Positions 1 through 10,508 are shown, counted from the stretch's first letter. The stretch: DNA of 64,000 bases from Rhodobacteraceae bacterium KLH11 (GCA_000158135.1 DS999531.1:898132-962131), one strand, 5' to 3'. A program made the numbers and translations. The notes: generated from the letters alone by a model not told the origin.

Positions 1-1135
1 TATGGTCAGGCGGCACGTCAGAAAACAAGGTAGGCCGCACATAAGCCCCGGCCCCCGGCGCGTCCGCCGCGATCTGGCCCTGTGCGGCAATCGTCAGATC
101 CGCACCCTTGCTGAGAAACCCATTCACAATCTCTTTTTGACGGTTCGAGATCAGCGGGCCGAGACGCAAATCCCGGATGGCCGGGCCAACCGTAAGCGCC
201 TGATACGCCGTTGCCATGCGTGATTTGACCGCGTCATAAATTCCGCGCTGCACCAGAATACGGGAAGAGGCCGAACAGGTCTGGCCCGCGTTCTGAATAC
301 CTGCAGTCACCAGAAATGGCAGCGCAGCGTCCAGATCGGCATCCTCAAACACCAGCTGCGGAGATTTGCCGCCCAGCTCAAGCGTGACCGGGACCACATT
401 TTTCCCTGCCGCCTGCTGCACCAGCGCACCCGTCGCGACCGAGCCGGTGAACGAGATATGATCCACACCCGGGTGGCCCGACAGCGCGGCGCCTGCCTCA
501 TCGCCCAAGCCCGGCACAACGTTCAGCGCGCCGGCCGGCAGGCCAGCCTCCAGCGCCAGATGGGCAAAGGCCAGCGCTGTCAGGCAGGCCTCTTCCGCCG
601 GTTTCAGTACACAGGCATTGCCCATCGCCAGCGCCGCCCCGACCGAACGGCCAATGATCTGCATCGGGTAATTCCACGGCACAATGTGGCCAGTCACGCC
701 ATGCGGTTCGCGCAATGTGTAAACGGTATAGCCATCGAGATAGGGTATGGTCTGGCCCATCACCTTATCCGCAGCGCCCCCGTAGAACTCGCAATACCGC
801 GCCAGCGCGACGGCGTCAGCACGCGCCTGCGTCAGCGGTTTGCCCACATCCATCGCCTCAAGAAGCGCAAGATCGTCCACGCGATCCAGCACCAGCTGCC
901 CCAACCGCGTCAGAATGCGGCCCCGCTCCAGCGCGGTCATACGACCCCAGCCCCCCTCGGCCGCAGCGCGGGCAGCCCGGACAGCGGCATCGATGTCCTG
1001 CCTTCCCCCCTTGGCGATCCGGCAGATTTCGGTGCCATCAGATGGGTTGATCAAAGGCAGAGTACCGCCTGCAGCAGGGCACCACGCACCGCCAATCAGA
1101 CAAAGACCGGGGTCAAACCAAAGCGGGTTTTTCAT
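1..1135 (-). CDS. Aldehyde dehydrogenase, C-terminus beyond window edge
   Basis: NAD(P)-dependent aldehyde dehydrogenase, oxidising an aldehyde to the acid in the cytoplasm. About 378 residues are visible of a family length near 480-500; the C-terminal end lies outside the window. Visible motifs are FTGS near residue 230 (cofactor site), LELGGKSP with the general-base Glu near 253, and GQTC with the catalytic Cys near 287. The ATG at 1135 follows a GGAGAG ribosome site and lies 24 bp after the stop of the ABC ATPase gene, so it is probably the last visible gene of the transporter operon. It may oxidise an aldehyde derived from the imported compound. The substrate cannot be told from sequence. 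Confidence 0.93.
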   Translation of the reverse strand, partial: MKNPLWFDPGLCLIGGAWCPAAGGTLPLINPSDGTEICRIAKGGRQDIDAAVRAARAAAEGGWGRMTALERGRILTRLGQLVLDRVDDLALLEAMDVGKPLTQARADAVALARYCEFYGGAADKVMGQTIPYLDGYTVYTLREPHGVTGHIVPWNYPMQIIGRSVGAALAMGNACVLKPAEEACLTALAFAHLALEAGLPAGALNVVPGLGDEAGAALSGHPGVDHISFTGSVATGALVQQAAGKNVVPVTLELGGKSPQLVFEDADLDAALPFLVTAGIQNAGQTCSASSRILVQRGIYDAVKSRMATAYQALTVGPAIRDLRLGPLISNRQKEIVNGFLSKGADLTIAAQGQIAADAPGAGAYVRPTLFSDVPPDH

Positions 1136-1159
1136 ACGACAAGCTCTCCAGATACGGCT

Positions 1160-2776
1160 CTAACATGGGTAATTGACCTGCGCTGCCCCCTTCCCGAACT
1201 CGGGAAGCCTGGGGGCAGCAGCGATCAGATTTTGGGTGTAGGGGTGTTGCGGGTTGGTGAAAACGCGCTCTGTCTCGCCCTGCTCGACAATCCGGCCCGA
1301 CCGCATCACCATGACGCGATCCGTGATTGTCCGCACAACACTCAGATCGTGGCTGATGAACAGGTAGGTCAGGTCATATGCCGCGCATAACTCGGCCAGC
1401 AGGTCCAGAATTTGCGCCCGGACGGACACATCCAGAGCCGAGACGGCCTCATCAAACAGGATCAACTCAGGCCGCGTGATGAGGGCGCGCGCAATGGCGA
1501 TACGCTGGCGTTGCCCTCCTGAGAACTCGTGGATGTATTTATGGGCATCATTGGGGTGCAGACCGACGGCAGTCAGCATTTCGGCAATGCGATCCTGACG
1601 CTGGGTTCCTCTTGGGGGCGTGTCGAGCGCGTGAAAGGGCTCGGTAATCAGGCGTGAGACCCGATGGCGCGGGTTGAAGCTACCATAGGGGTCCTGAAAC
1701 ACCACCTGCATCTTTTGGCGCGCCGCCGGATTGGGTTTGCGACCAGAAAAAACCGGCTGACCATCCAGCAGGATACGCCCCTCTTGAACCTCTTCAAGAC
1801 CCAGAATTGCGCGTGTTAGGGTCGATTTTCCACATCCGGATTCACCGACCAAGCCCAACCTCTCACCCCGGTTCAGCGTGAAGCTGACCCCATCAACGGC
1901 GCGGTGATGGCCGAGGGCATCGAACAAACCCTCGCGCGGCAGGCGATAATCGCGCGCCACATTTGTCACCTCAAGCAACGGGCGCTGTGAGGTCGCACCG
2001 GGCAGGATGACCTGATGACCCGAAGCTTCGAACAGCAGGCGCGTATAAGGGTGCTGCATGTCGCGCAGCAGCTGCGCAGTCGGGCCGGTTTCAACCACTT
2101 CACCCTGACGCATCACCACGATCCGGTCGGCCATTTCTGAGACAACCGCCAGATCATGCGTGATCATCAGCAGCCCCATCCCGTATTCGTCCACCAGCCC
2201 TTTCAACAGCTCCAGAATTTGCGCCTGCGTGGTGACATCCAGTGCGGTGGTCGGTTCATCCGCGATCAGAAGTTGCGGACGCAACGCGATGGCCATCGCG
2301 ATCACAACACGCTGGCGCTGCCCGCCAGACAGCTCATGCGGATAGCGAGACATCGGAAACCGATCCGGCGGCAGGCCGACGCGGATCAGAACCTCTTGCG
2401 CGCGTTCTCTGGCCTGCGCGGACGGCATCGCCTTGTGGATCAGAATGGTTTCAGCCACCTGATCGCCGATTGTCCGGACCGGGTTCAGCGCGGTCATCGG
2501 CTCTTGAAACACCATCCCGATGGCGGCCCCGCGCAAGGCACACATCTCGGCCTCGGGATGATCCAGCACATTGTGACCATTCAACATAATCGTGCCCTGG
2601 GCCTCGGCCCCGGTCGGCAGAAGCTGCATGATCGCCAGCGCGGTCATGGATTTGCCCGATCCGCTTTCGCCGGTCACCGCAACGATCTCTCCGGGTGCGA
2701 CAGCCAAGCTGACCTGTTTCAGGATCGGCGTCCCGTGGATCGCGAGTGAGAGGGTCTGAATGTCCAGCAAACTCAT
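1160..2776 (-). CDS. ABC transporter ATPase with two fused nucleotide-binding domains (DppD-DppF type)
   Basis: Energises import of a peptide, opine or similar nitrogenous solute. The 538-residue protein has two complete ABC domains in tandem. The first has Walker A GESGSGKS, signature LSGGQRQR and Walker B IADEPTTALD. The second has GESGCGKS, FSGGQRQR and LFDEAVSALD. This is the fused arrangement of GsiA/YejF-like proteins rather than separate DppD and DppF. The ATG at 2776 was chosen because residues further upstream in this frame read as noise and because it gives an ATGA overlap with the permease stop. Both ATPase sites look intact. Substrate unknown. Confidence 0.93.
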   Translation of the reverse strand: MSLLDIQTLSLAIHGTPILKQVSLAVAPGEIVAVTGESGSGKSMTALAIMQLLPTGAEAQGTIMLNGHNVLDHPEAEMCALRGAAIGMVFQEPMTALNPVRTIGDQVAETILIHKAMPSAQARERAQEVLIRVGLPPDRFPMSRYPHELSGGQRQRVVIAMAIALRPQLLIADEPTTALDVTTQAQILELLKGLVDEYGMGLLMITHDLAVVSEMADRIVVMRQGEVVETGPTAQLLRDMQHPYTRLLFEASGHQVILPGATSQRPLLEVTNVARDYRLPREGLFDALGHHRAVDGVSFTLNRGERLGLVGESGCGKSTLTRAILGLEEVQEGRILLDGQPVFSGRKPNPAARQKMQVVFQDPYGSFNPRHRVSRLITEPFHALDTPPRGTQRQDRIAEMLTAVGLHPNDAHKYIHEFSGGQRQRIAIARALITRPELILFDEAVSALDVSVRAQILDLLAELCAAYDLTYLFISHDLSVVRTITDRVMVMRSGRIVEQGETERVFTNPQHPYTQNLIAAAPRLPEFGKGAAQVNYPC

Positions 2777-3588
2777 GCGCGGGCCACCCTGATACGAGGG
2801 TCCAGCCAATCGCGCAAACCATCGCCCAGCAGGTTCAGCCCCAGCACGGTCACAATGATCGCCAGCCCCGGAATCAGAGCCAAATGCGGGGCAAAACTGA
2901 CCATGGTCTGCGCATCCGCCAGCATCCGGCCCCAACTTGGCGTGGGGGGCTGCGCGCCCAGACCGACATAAGACAGGCCAGCTTCGGCCAGTATCCCGAG
3001 GCTGAACTGAATGGTGCCCTGCACGATCAGCAGGTTGGCGACGTTGGGCAGAATATGCTCGGCCGAAATACGGGCGGCCCCTTTGCCCGAGACACGGGCG
3101 GCTAGGATGAACTCGCGCTCCCACAAGGTCAGTGCCGCGCCACGGGTGATGCGGGCAAAGACGGGGATGTTGAAAATGCCGATGGCTATGATCGCGTTGA
3201 GGGCACCCGCGCCGAAAACAGCGGTGATGAGGATGGCGATGACCAGTGACGGGAAGGCAAAGACCAGATCATTGCCACGCATGATCACCTCATCCAGCCA
3301 CGATCCTTTATGCGCGGCCGCAGTCAGGCCAAGGGGCACGCCCAACGCCATGCCAATACCAACCGCCACCAGCGCCACCGCGATCGAGGTGCGCGCGCCA
3401 ACCATGATCATCGAGAACATGTCGCGCCCGAAATGATCCGTCCCGAACCAGTGGCGCGTGTCAGGGGCCTGTAATTTGTCGGGGATATTCAGCGCGGCGT
3501 GGTCATAAGGTGTCCAGACAAATGAGATCAGCGCCGCCAGCAGCACCAGCGAAGACAGCGCTGTACCAAGGATCAGATTGCGGCTCAT
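2773..3588 (-). CDS. ABC transporter permease, DppC/OppC family
   Basis: Inner-membrane permease subunit of a peptide-type ABC importer, 271 residues. It begins with a hydrophobic segment, then the family's N-terminal signature WFGTDHFGRDMFS, several membrane segments, and an EAA-like cytoplasmic loop (AARVSGKGAARISAEHILPN) that contacts the ATPase. The start ATG at 3588 overlaps the stop of the DppB-type gene (ATGA), and its own stop overlaps the ATPase start in the same way. Translation of the three transporter genes is therefore probably coupled. It pairs with the permease encoded immediately upstream. Confidence 0.94.
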   Translation of the reverse strand: MSRNLILGTALSSLVLLAALISFVWTPYDHAALNIPDKLQAPDTRHWFGTDHFGRDMFSMIMVGARTSIAVALVAVGIGMALGVPLGLTAAAHKGSWLDEVIMRGNDLVFAFPSLVIAILITAVFGAGALNAIIAIGIFNIPVFARITRGAALTLWEREFILAARVSGKGAARISAEHILPNVANLLIVQGTIQFSLGILAEAGLSYVGLGAQPPTPSWGRMLADAQTMVSFAPHLALIPGLAIIVTVLGLNLLGDGLRDWLDPRIRVARA

Positions 3589-4532
3589 GTCCGGCTCCTC
3601 AACCTTGGATCCACGGCGGCATAGGCCAGATCGACCAGAAAGTTCACGGTGATGACGGCGAAGACCAGCAGCATCACAACCGATTCCACCACGATCAGGT
3701 CGCGGGCCGAGATCGCCTGAAACACCAATCGCCCCAGACCGGGCAGGTAAAACACCTGTTCGATAATGATCGACCCCGCCAGCAGAAAGGAAAACTGCAG
3801 CCCGATGATGGTCAGAACCGGGATCAGTGCATTGCGCACGCCGTGCCGCCACAGGGCCTGTCGGCGGCTCAACCCCTTGGCGCGGGCAGTGCGCATGAAA
3901 TCCTCGCCCAGAATATCCAGCAGTGACGAACGCATGACCCGCGCCAGAATCGCCGCCTGTGGCAGAGCAAGCGCAATGGCCGGCAGGGTCAGCGAATGCA
4001 GGCCGGTCCAGAACCCTTTGTCCCAACCAGCAAATCCCCCGGCATTGAACCAGCGCAGGTTGATGGCGAAAATCAGCACCAGCATCATCGCAAACCAGAA
4101 ATTGGGCACCGCGATCCCCAGTTGCGTGGCCCCCATCACGGTCAGATCACCCGGCTTGCCCCGGCGGGCCGCTGCATAGATACCGGCCGGAAAGGCAATC
4201 AGCGTGGACAGGGTCAACGCAAAAAGCGCCAGAGGCAGCGATACCCACAACCGATCTGCGATCATCTGCGAAACCGGCGTGCGATAGGTGTAGGAGGTGC
4301 CGAAATCCCCCGCCAGCATCCCGCCAACCCAGTTGAAATATCGTTGCACCTTCGAGGCATCAAGGCCCAGTTCCGCGCGCAAGGCGGCCAGAGTATCCTC
4401 TTGCGCGTTCACCCCCAGCATGAACGAGGCCGGATCCCCCGGTGCAACTTCGATTACCGTGAAGATAACAACCGAAGCGACAGCCAGGCTCAGGATCAGC
4501 GAGAGCAGACGTTTGAGAGCATAGCGTAGCAT
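3585..4532 (-). CDS. ABC transporter permease, DppB/OppB family
   Basis: Partner permease of the peptide-type importer, 315 residues. The N-terminus (MLRYALKRLLSLILSLAVAS) is the typical first membrane helix of DppB proteins. The usual periplasmic stretch with APGDPASFMLG follows, then further membrane helices and the EAA loop (DFMRTARAKGLSRRQALWRH). Length is normal for the family. No clear Shine-Dalgarno precedes the ATG, which lies 40 bp after the stop of the upstream periplasmic protein gene in the same operon. Confidence 0.94.
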   Translation of the reverse strand: MLRYALKRLLSLILSLAVASVVIFTVIEVAPGDPASFMLGVNAQEDTLAALRAELGLDASKVQRYFNWVGGMLAGDFGTSYTYRTPVSQMIADRLWVSLPLALFALTLSTLIAFPAGIYAAARRGKPGDLTVMGATQLGIAVPNFWFAMMLVLIFAINLRWFNAGGFAGWDKGFWTGLHSLTLPAIALALPQAAILARVMRSSLLDILGEDFMRTARAKGLSRRQALWRHGVRNALIPVLTIIGLQFSFLLAGSIIIEQVFYLPGLGRLVFQAISARDLIVVESVVMLLVFAVITVNFLVDLAYAAVDPRLRSRT

Positions 4533-4572
4533 TGGTAACAGGTTAAGTGTGTGGGCCGCACGGGCGCAACCG

Positions 4573-5589
4573 CTACTTATAGGCCTGCCGCTCTTGCCGG
4601 ATCAGATCAATCGCACAGGCTGAAAGCTGAGCCGCCGGGGTGGTTTCTGACAGCCATTCAAGATTGGTTTCCGTGCGCGCCAACGCTGCACGGCGCAAGA
4701 CCATCAGCCGGGCGCGGGGGCTGTCCAGAAACTGTTGCTGCGGTATCAGCCTCTCCAACGGGCTATCAGTGCGAATGACCTCGAAATACCCGCCCGACAG
4801 AGCCAGAAAAGCAAAAGCACAATCAGGCGCTTGCTGCGCGCAGTGTTCAGTACACAGCTGCGCGATAGGCCGGGTCGCCTCGGACTGCATCAACCAGTTT
4901 TCAACGGCAGGCCGCCACGGATTGTCAGGGGACAGATCACCATAGCCAAGCCCCAGCGACAGAAGACCCGCCATCCCAAGCGCCTGTTCCGAGTTCAGAT
5001 CAACCGGATCAGGTTGAATATGGCGCAACGCGGCAAGGCCATCGCCACGCGGTTCGGGATAAGACAGATAGGTCAGATAAGGCCTCAGATCATCCATGAC
5101 CTCATTTTCGGCCAGCAGTTTCTCTCGCATCTTCGCATCGCCATAAAGCGCGATGATCCGCGTGGGATAATCACTCGCCTGATATTCACCAAGAGCGTTG
5201 AGTTCCACAATCAACCCCGGGTCCGGCTCGGGTGTTTTGGCGCGCAACAGAGCCTGCGCAAGCGGGTTTCCTGCCCGGGCCTCAACCGTCAGCCAGGACT
5301 GCCCGAACGCGGTCCAGTCCTTCTGGCGAAACAGTTCGCGTGATTGCGCGGGCTCCAGCGACCTTCGAAACGGCGATGGGCCAAGGTCCGACGTCTCGAT
5401 CCGGCCCAACAGCAAACGCGCCTCGGCATTGCCCTCAGCCGCCAGTTCCGCCAGCATGGGCAGCGCCCGCATATCGTCGCCCTGCAGCCACAGTTCAACC
5501 GCCCGCTCAAGCGGTGTATCGGCCCCTGCCCCAGACGCCGTGACAAGCTGAGCCGCGAGGATGAGCGCGGCAAAGGCGGACCTGATCAT
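4573..5589 (-). CDS. Exported repeat-type (Sel1/TPR-like) protein of unknown function in an ABC transporter operon
   Basis: I do not recognise a named family. The 338-residue product starts with a Sec signal peptide (MIRSAFAALILAAQLVTASG, likely cut before DTPLE). Helical repeat-like blocks such as ALPMLAELAAEGNAEARLLLG near residue 42 suggest a Sel1/TPR-type scaffold. The C-terminal half has several Cys residues in a CTEHCAQQAPDC cluster, compatible with periplasmic disulfides. An AAGGAGGT ribosome site sits 6 bp before the ATG. The gene lies between the solute-binding protein and the permeases (27 and 40 bp gaps), so it is expressed with them. It may assist the binding protein or be a passenger. 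The function is inference only. Confidence 0.75.
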   Translation of the reverse strand: MIRSAFAALILAAQLVTASGAGADTPLERAVELWLQGDDMRALPMLAELAAEGNAEARLLLGRIETSDLGPSPFRRSLEPAQSRELFRQKDWTAFGQSWLTVEARAGNPLAQALLRAKTPEPDPGLIVELNALGEYQASDYPTRIIALYGDAKMREKLLAENEVMDDLRPYLTYLSYPEPRGDGLAALRHIQPDPVDLNSEQALGMAGLLSLGLGYGDLSPDNPWRPAVENWLMQSEATRPIAQLCTEHCAQQAPDCAFAFLALSGGYFEVIRTDSPLERLIPQQQFLDSPRARLMVLRRAALARTETNLEWLSETTPAAQLSACAIDLIRQERQAYK

Positions 5590-5616
5590 ACATGGACCTC
5601 CTTCAATCCCTGACGG

Positions 5617-7104
5617 TTATTCGTCCCAGCTGATTGCGCTCAGATCAATCGCCGCCGTGGGCGCGTTTTCCCACAGCCCCCGCACACCCGCCCTGGCCAC
5701 ACCGAGCTTGGCAAGCTGGAACAGATATCCGTTAACGTAGTCGTTCGAAATCAGGCGTTGCGCCTCACCCATCAACCGCGCCCGCTCTGCAGGGTCGGTG
5801 GTAGAGTTCAACATGGCCATCACCGCCTGAAAATCACTGCTGTCATACTGAAAGTAATAGTCGGGCCGGGCATAGATACCGATATCCATCGGTTCGGTAT
5901 GGCTGACGATGGTCAGGCCGAAATCCTTACCCTTGAACACCGATTCCAGCCACTGGGCCCATTCGACATTGATGATTTCGGCAGTGATGCCAACCTCGGC
6001 CAGCTGCGCGGCAATGATCTCGCCCCCGCGGCGCGCATAAGAGGGTGGCGGCAGATGCAGTGTGGTCTGGAACCCCTCGGGCAATCCGGCCTCGGCCAGC
6101 AGCGCTTTGGCCTTTTCCGGATCATGGGCCGAATTGCCGGTCAGATCGACATAGGCCGGGTTGTGCGGCGCGAAATGGGTGCCGATGGGCGTACCATAAC
6201 CAAACATCGCCCCGTCAATGATGGCCTGACGATCAATCGCATGTGCCAGCGCCTGCCTGACGCGTATATCGTCAAAAGGCGGTTGTTGGTTATTGGTTGA
6301 CAGGATGGTCTCACCCTCGGTCGAGCCGACAAGGACCTGAAAGCGCGGATCAGCCTCGAACTGGGGCAGGTTTTCGGGTGCCGGAAAATTATCGAACACA
6401 TCCACATCCTCGGCCATCATCGCGGCAAAGGCGGCGGTCGGGTCCGAGATGAATTTGAACGTAGCCGTCTCTAATACAGGCTGATCGCCCCAATATTCAG
6501 GATTGCGGTTCAGCGTAATACTGTCGCCTTGCACCCAGTTGCCGAAAGTGAAAGCACCAGTGCCCACCGGGTTGGTTTTGATGTTCTCTATGCTCTCGGG
6601 CGCAACAATCACCGCATCACCCCAGGCAAGATTGAACAGCAGGTTTCCGTTTGGCTCGGCCAATGTCAGCCGGACTGTCAGGGGATCGACCACCTCAACA
6701 GTCTCGATCCCTGCAAACAGTGCCTTTTGCGCATTGGCGCTGTCTTCGGCGCGGGCCCGGTCGAGGCTGAATTTCACATCCTCGGCATCCATGACCGTCC
6801 CATCATGGAAAGTCACGCCGTCGCGCAATTTGAAAGTGTAGACAGTGCCATCCTCGGAAATCTCCCAGCTTTCCGCCAGCCCCGGGGCCACAGATCCATC
6901 GCCCATAAACCGGGTCAGACCTTCGAAAATATTGGTGTATACCACCGAATCAATGGCCTGCGCGGCTGCGCTGGTGGGGTCCAGGTGCGGCGGTTCAAGC
7001 TGCATCGCTATCGTGATGTCCGATTTCGCCAGCGCCTGCGACGCCAGCAGGGACGCGCCGAGCGCAAGGGCAGAAGCCAAGGTTCGAACCGATCGCATTC
7101 TCAT
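5617..7104 (-). CDS. ABC transporter substrate-binding protein, family 5 (peptide/opine type)
   Basis: Periplasmic solute receptor of the importer encoded downstream, 495 residues. A Sec signal peptide ends near ASQALA. The mature part opens with the SBP_bac_5 pattern (DITIAMQLEPPHLDPTSA) and continues with YTFKLRDGVTFHDG and DVKFSLDRA, hallmarks of the family. The ATG at 7104 has GGGGAG 8 bp upstream. A GTG three codons earlier overlaps that site and is less likely. It is the first gene of the minus-strand operon, divergent from panB across a 169-bp gap. Family-5 proteins bind di-/oligopeptides, opines, heme or nickel; the ligand cannot be chosen here. Confidence 0.94.
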   Translation of the reverse strand: MRMRSVRTLASALALGASLLASQALAKSDITIAMQLEPPHLDPTSAAAQAIDSVVYTNIFEGLTRFMGDGSVAPGLAESWEISEDGTVYTFKLRDGVTFHDGTVMDAEDVKFSLDRARAEDSANAQKALFAGIETVEVVDPLTVRLTLAEPNGNLLFNLAWGDAVIVAPESIENIKTNPVGTGAFTFGNWVQGDSITLNRNPEYWGDQPVLETATFKFISDPTAAFAAMMAEDVDVFDNFPAPENLPQFEADPRFQVLVGSTEGETILSTNNQQPPFDDIRVRQALAHAIDRQAIIDGAMFGYGTPIGTHFAPHNPAYVDLTGNSAHDPEKAKALLAEAGLPEGFQTTLHLPPPSYARRGGEIIAAQLAEVGITAEIINVEWAQWLESVFKGKDFGLTIVSHTEPMDIGIYARPDYYFQYDSSDFQAVMAMLNSTTDPAERARLMGEAQRLISNDYVNGYLFQLAKLGVARAGVRGLWENAPTAAIDLSAISWDE

Positions 7105-7273
7105 GGAATTCACTCCCCACTCTAACAGGTTGGCCCGCTGATCGCGGATCGCTCTGCAACCAATCTCCCTTTAAACCCCGGGTCAATCAAGGGATTGTTC
7201 GCGCAACCGGGGTTCCTTCACCCCTGTCGCATCTGATATGCCGCACTGCAAAATGAACCCGCGAGGAGCGAGT

Positions 7274-8113
7274 ATGAGCGCCACCGCCCGCAAGACAGCC
7301 CCGAATGCCGAGGACATCCGCGCCCGAAAAGGCACCGAACCTCTGGTCTCGCTGACCGCCTACACAACCCCGATGGCCCAGTTGATGGACGCGCATTGCG
7401 ACTTCGTTCTGGTCGGCGACAGTGTTGGTATGGTGATGCATGGGTTGACCTCGACCCTTGGGGTCACGATGGAGATGATGATCATGCATGGTCAGGCCGT
7501 CGCCCGCGGTCTGCAGCACGCGATGATGGTCATCGACATGCCCTTCGCCAGCTACGAGGAAAGCCCGGCGCAGGCCTTTCGCAACGCCGCCCGCCTGATG
7601 GCGGAAACAGGGGCCGCCGCCGTGAAACTGGAGGGTGGCGTCGAGATGGCCGAAACCATCCGCTTTCTGGTCAGGCGTGGCATCCCGGTCATGGCGCATA
7701 TCGGCCTGACCCCTCAATCCGTCAACACGCTGGGCGGATACAAGGTTCAGGGCCGCGACGCGCAGGCCGAGGCCGTGCTGGCCGATGCCCGCGCTGTCTC
7801 GGATGCGGGGGCGTTTTCCATTGTGCTGGAGAAGGTCCCGCAAGGTCTGGCAGACCAGATCACGCATGAGGTTCCGATCCCGACCATCGGTATCGGGGCG
7901 TCCGTCGGCTGCGATGGGCAAATTCTGGTGGTGGACGACATGCTGGGCTTCTTCACCGCCTTCAAGCCGAAATTTGTAAAACGCTATGGCGAACTTGGGC
8001 CGCAAGCCGAGGCTGCAATCGCCGAATTCGCCGCCGAAGTTCGCGCGCGCAACTTCCCGGCAGATGAACATATGTTTGCAGACCAGCCCCCATCCAAAAG
8101 CACCAAATCATGA
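7274..8113 (+). CDS. panB: 3-methyl-2-oxobutanoate hydroxymethyltransferase
   Basis: First committed step of pantothenate synthesis: it transfers a hydroxymethyl group from methylene-tetrahydrofolate to ketoisovalerate, giving ketopantoate. The 279-residue TIM-barrel protein shows the family motifs [25 protein letters not shown] (metal-binding Asp) and KLEGG. The ATG at 7274 was chosen because GAGGAG lies 5 bp upstream; upstream in-frame codons look non-coding. The stop overlaps the panC start (ATGA), giving a panB-panC operon. Confidence 0.97.
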   Translation: MSATARKTAPNAEDIRARKGTEPLVSLTAYTTPMAQLMDAHCDFVLVGDSVGMVMHGLTSTLGVTMEMMIMHGQAVARGLQHAMMVIDMPFASYEESPAQAFRNAARLMAETGAAAVKLEGGVEMAETIRFLVRRGIPVMAHIGLTPQSVNTLGGYKVQGRDAQAEAVLADARAVSDAGAFSIVLEKVPQGLADQITHEVPIPTIGIGASVGCDGQILVVDDMLGFFTAFKPKFVKRYGELGPQAEAAIAEFAAEVRARNFPADEHMFADQPPSKSTKS

Positions 8114-8961
8114 CCGCACCAATCCTGCGCAAGCTGTCCGATCTGCGTGCGCTGACCGCTGCGTGGCATCGCGACAACAAGACCATCGGTGTCGTTCCCA
8201 CCATGGGAGCACTGCATCAGGGCCACCAGTCACTGGTCGAGGCCGCCAAGGCTGGCGCGGACCGGGTCATTGTGACGATCTTTGTGAACCCCAAACAGTT
8301 CAACAATCCTGAAGATCTGGCAAACTATCCGCGGACCGAATTTGAAGATGCTGAAAAGCTGGACCCGTTTCAGGTCGATGCGATCTATGTGCCTGACCCT
8401 GCAGAGATCTATCCGCAAGGCTTTGCCACCACCGTTTCAGTGGCGGGGCTGACGGATGTGATGGAAGGTGAGTTCCGCCCCGGCCACTTCGACGGCGTGG
8501 CCACGGTTGTCGCCAAGCTGTTCCTGCAGACACAGGCGGATCGGGCCTATTTCGGGGAAAAAGACTATCAACAGCTGATGGTCGTGCGCCGGATGGCCCG
8601 CGATCTGGATATCCCGATTGAAGTTGTTGGCTGCCCGACTGTGCGCGAGGCGTCGGGTCTTGCCATGTCATCGCGCAATCAAAGGCTCTCGGCTGATGGA
8701 TTGCGGGTTGCTGCTGAAAAACACCACATCATGCGGGCGTTGGTGCAAGCTGTGCAAAGTGGTGCGGCCTTCGACACACTGGCCGCGCAGGCAGACACTG
8801 ATCTGCGATCCGCCGGTTTCACCGAGGTGGAATATATCCAGCTGCGCTGCGCGGAGACGCTGGAGCCATTGACCCACGCGGATCGCCCTGCCCGGCTGTT
8901 CGTTGCGACCTGGGTCGATGGGGTGCGATTGATCGACAATCTTCCGGTTTCACGGGCGTAA
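8110..8961 (+). CDS. panC: Pantothenate synthetase
   Basis: ATP-dependent condensation of pantoate and beta-alanine to pantothenate. The 283-residue product has the nucleotidyl-transferase HxGH element ([10 protein letters not shown] near residue 35), FVNPKQFN, the pantoate-binding GVATVV region and the KMSKS-like SSRNQRLS near residue 186. The start codon overlaps the panB stop by four bases, so translation is coupled. Length is normal. No panD is nearby. Confidence 0.97.
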   Translation: MTAPILRKLSDLRALTAAWHRDNKTIGVVPTMGALHQGHQSLVEAAKAGADRVIVTIFVNPKQFNNPEDLANYPRTEFEDAEKLDPFQVDAIYVPDPAEIYPQGFATTVSVAGLTDVMEGEFRPGHFDGVATVVAKLFLQTQADRAYFGEKDYQQLMVVRRMARDLDIPIEVVGCPTVREASGLAMSSRNQRLSADGLRVAAEKHHIMRALVQAVQSGAAFDTLAAQADTDLRSAGFTEVEYIQLRCAETLEPLTHADRPARLFVATWVDGVRLIDNLPVSRA

Positions 8962-9029
8962 TTCGCCTCTGGCGGTTTTGTCGGTGTTTGCGCTAAAGTC
9001 CTGCAAACCAAGGCGAGAGGGGTGCAGGC

Positions 9030-10508
9030 ATGACCTATATTCTGGCAATCGATCAAGGCACGACCTCATCACGCGCCATTCTGTTTGACGCAAACATGCA
9101 GCGCGTCGGAACCGCGCAACGTGAGTTCACACAGCATTTCCCACAGGAAGGCTGGGTAGAGCACGATGCCGAAGAGATCTGGGAAAGCGTCCTGACCGTC
9201 TGCCGCGAGGTCATGGAAGCGGCTGGGATCACCGCCGCCGGGATTGCCGGGATCGGAATCACCAATCAGCGCGAAACCACCGTCATTTGGGACCGCACCA
9301 CCGGTGCGCCCATTCACAATGCCATTGTATGGCAAGATCGCCGCACCGCTGAAATCTGCGATCGTCTGCGCAGGGCCGGGTGCGAGGATGACGTGACCGC
9401 GCAGACCGGCCTGCTGCTGGATCCGTATTTTTCGGGCACCAAGGTCAAATGGCTGCTCGATACCGTCCCCGGTGCCCGCGACCGCGCCGCTGCCGGAGAA
9501 CTGCTGTTCGGCACCATCGACACCTTCCTGATCTGGCGTCTGACCGAAGGCCGTGCCCATGCCACCGACGCCACCAACGCCGCCCGCACCCTGCTTTTCG
9601 ACATCCACAAAGGCGTGTGGAGCACCGAGATTTGTGATCTCCTGGACATACCCGCCACGATACTGCCCAAGGTGCAGGATTGCGCATCGGATTTCGGCGC
9701 GACCAGCGCGTTCGGTGGCTCCATCCCGATCCTGGGCGTCGCAGGGGATCAGCAGGCCGCGACGATCGGACAGGCCTGTTTCCAGCCCGGAATGATGAAA
9801 TCCACCTATGGAACGGGTTGTTTCGCATTGCTCAATACAGGCGGCAAACCGGTTGACTCAAAAAACCGGCTTCTGACCACTATTGCCTATCAGCTGGAGG
9901 GGCAGAGAACCTATGCGCTTGAAGGCTCGATCTTCATTGCCGGCGCTGCGGTTCAGTGGCTGCGGGACGCGTTGCAGATCATCGACGCGGCTCCACAAAG
10001 CGGCACATTGGCAGCACAGGCCGATCCCACCCAGAATGTGGTGCTGGTTCCGGCCTTCACCGGGCTTGGCGCGCCCTATTGGAAGCCCGACTGCCGCGGC
10101 GCGGTTTTTGGCCTGACCCGCAATTCCGGCCGGGCCGAGATCGCCCGGGCCACACTGGAAAGCATCGCCTTCCAGACCCGTGATCTGTGGCACGCGATGC
10201 AGGGGGATTGGGGGGCCGAGGCAGATGTAATCCTGCGCGTCGACGGTGGCATGAGCGCCTCGGACTGGACCATGCAAGGGCTTTCGAACATTCTGGGCGC
10301 GCCGGTGGATCGGCCGGTAATGCAGGAAACCACGGCACTGGGCGCCGCATGGCTGGCCGGGATGAAAGCAGGTGTTTACCCCGATCAGGCCGGGTTTGCC
10401 GCGACCTGGGATCTGGATCGCCGGTTTGAGCCTGAAATGGCCAAAACGGATCGCGATACGGCCTATGCGCGCTGGCAGCGGGCTGTTCAGGCGGCCATGG
10501 CTTTCTAG
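9030..10508 (+). CDS. glpK: Glycerol kinase
   Basis: Phosphorylates glycerol to glycerol-3-phosphate in the cytoplasm. The 492-residue FGGY-family protein starts with the ATP-binding [20 protein letters not shown] and contains [25 protein letters not shown] and the C-terminal adenosine motif [17 protein letters not shown] precedes the ATG. The gene stands alone: no glpF, glpD or glpR is adjacent. Its stop overlaps the convergent smpB stop by three bases. Confidence 0.97.
   Translation: MTYILAIDQGTTSSRAILFDANMQRVGTAQREFTQHFPQEGWVEHDAEEIWESVLTVCREVMEAAGITAAGIAGIGITNQRETTVIWDRTTGAPIHNAIVWQDRRTAEICDRLRRAGCEDDVTAQTGLLLDPYFSGTKVKWLLDTVPGARDRAAAGELLFGTIDTFLIWRLTEGRAHATDATNAARTLLFDIHKGVWSTEICDLLDIPATILPKVQDCASDFGATSAFGGSIPILGVAGDQQAATIGQACFQPGMMKSTYGTGCFALLNTGGKPVDSKNRLLTTIAYQLEGQRTYALEGSIFIAGAAVQWLRDALQIIDAAPQSGTLAAQADPTQNVVLVPAFTGLGAPYWKPDCRGAVFGLTRNSGRAEIARATLESIAFQTRDLWHAMQGDWGAEADVILRVDGGMSASDWTMQGLSNILGAPVDRPVMQETTALGAAWLAGMKAGVYPDQAGFAATWDLDRRFEPEMAKTDRDTAYARWQRAVQAAMAF

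Noticed and set aside
458..1390. 310-codon plus-strand frame opposite the aldehyde dehydrogenase
   Set aside because: The minus-strand translation shows conserved ALDH motifs including the catalytic Cys and Glu; the plus frame crosses two genes and has no motif.
7187..8071. 294-codon frame opposite panB
   Set aside because: panB is unambiguous with a good ribosome site; the antisense frame has His/Gln/Arg-rich composition typical of shadow frames.
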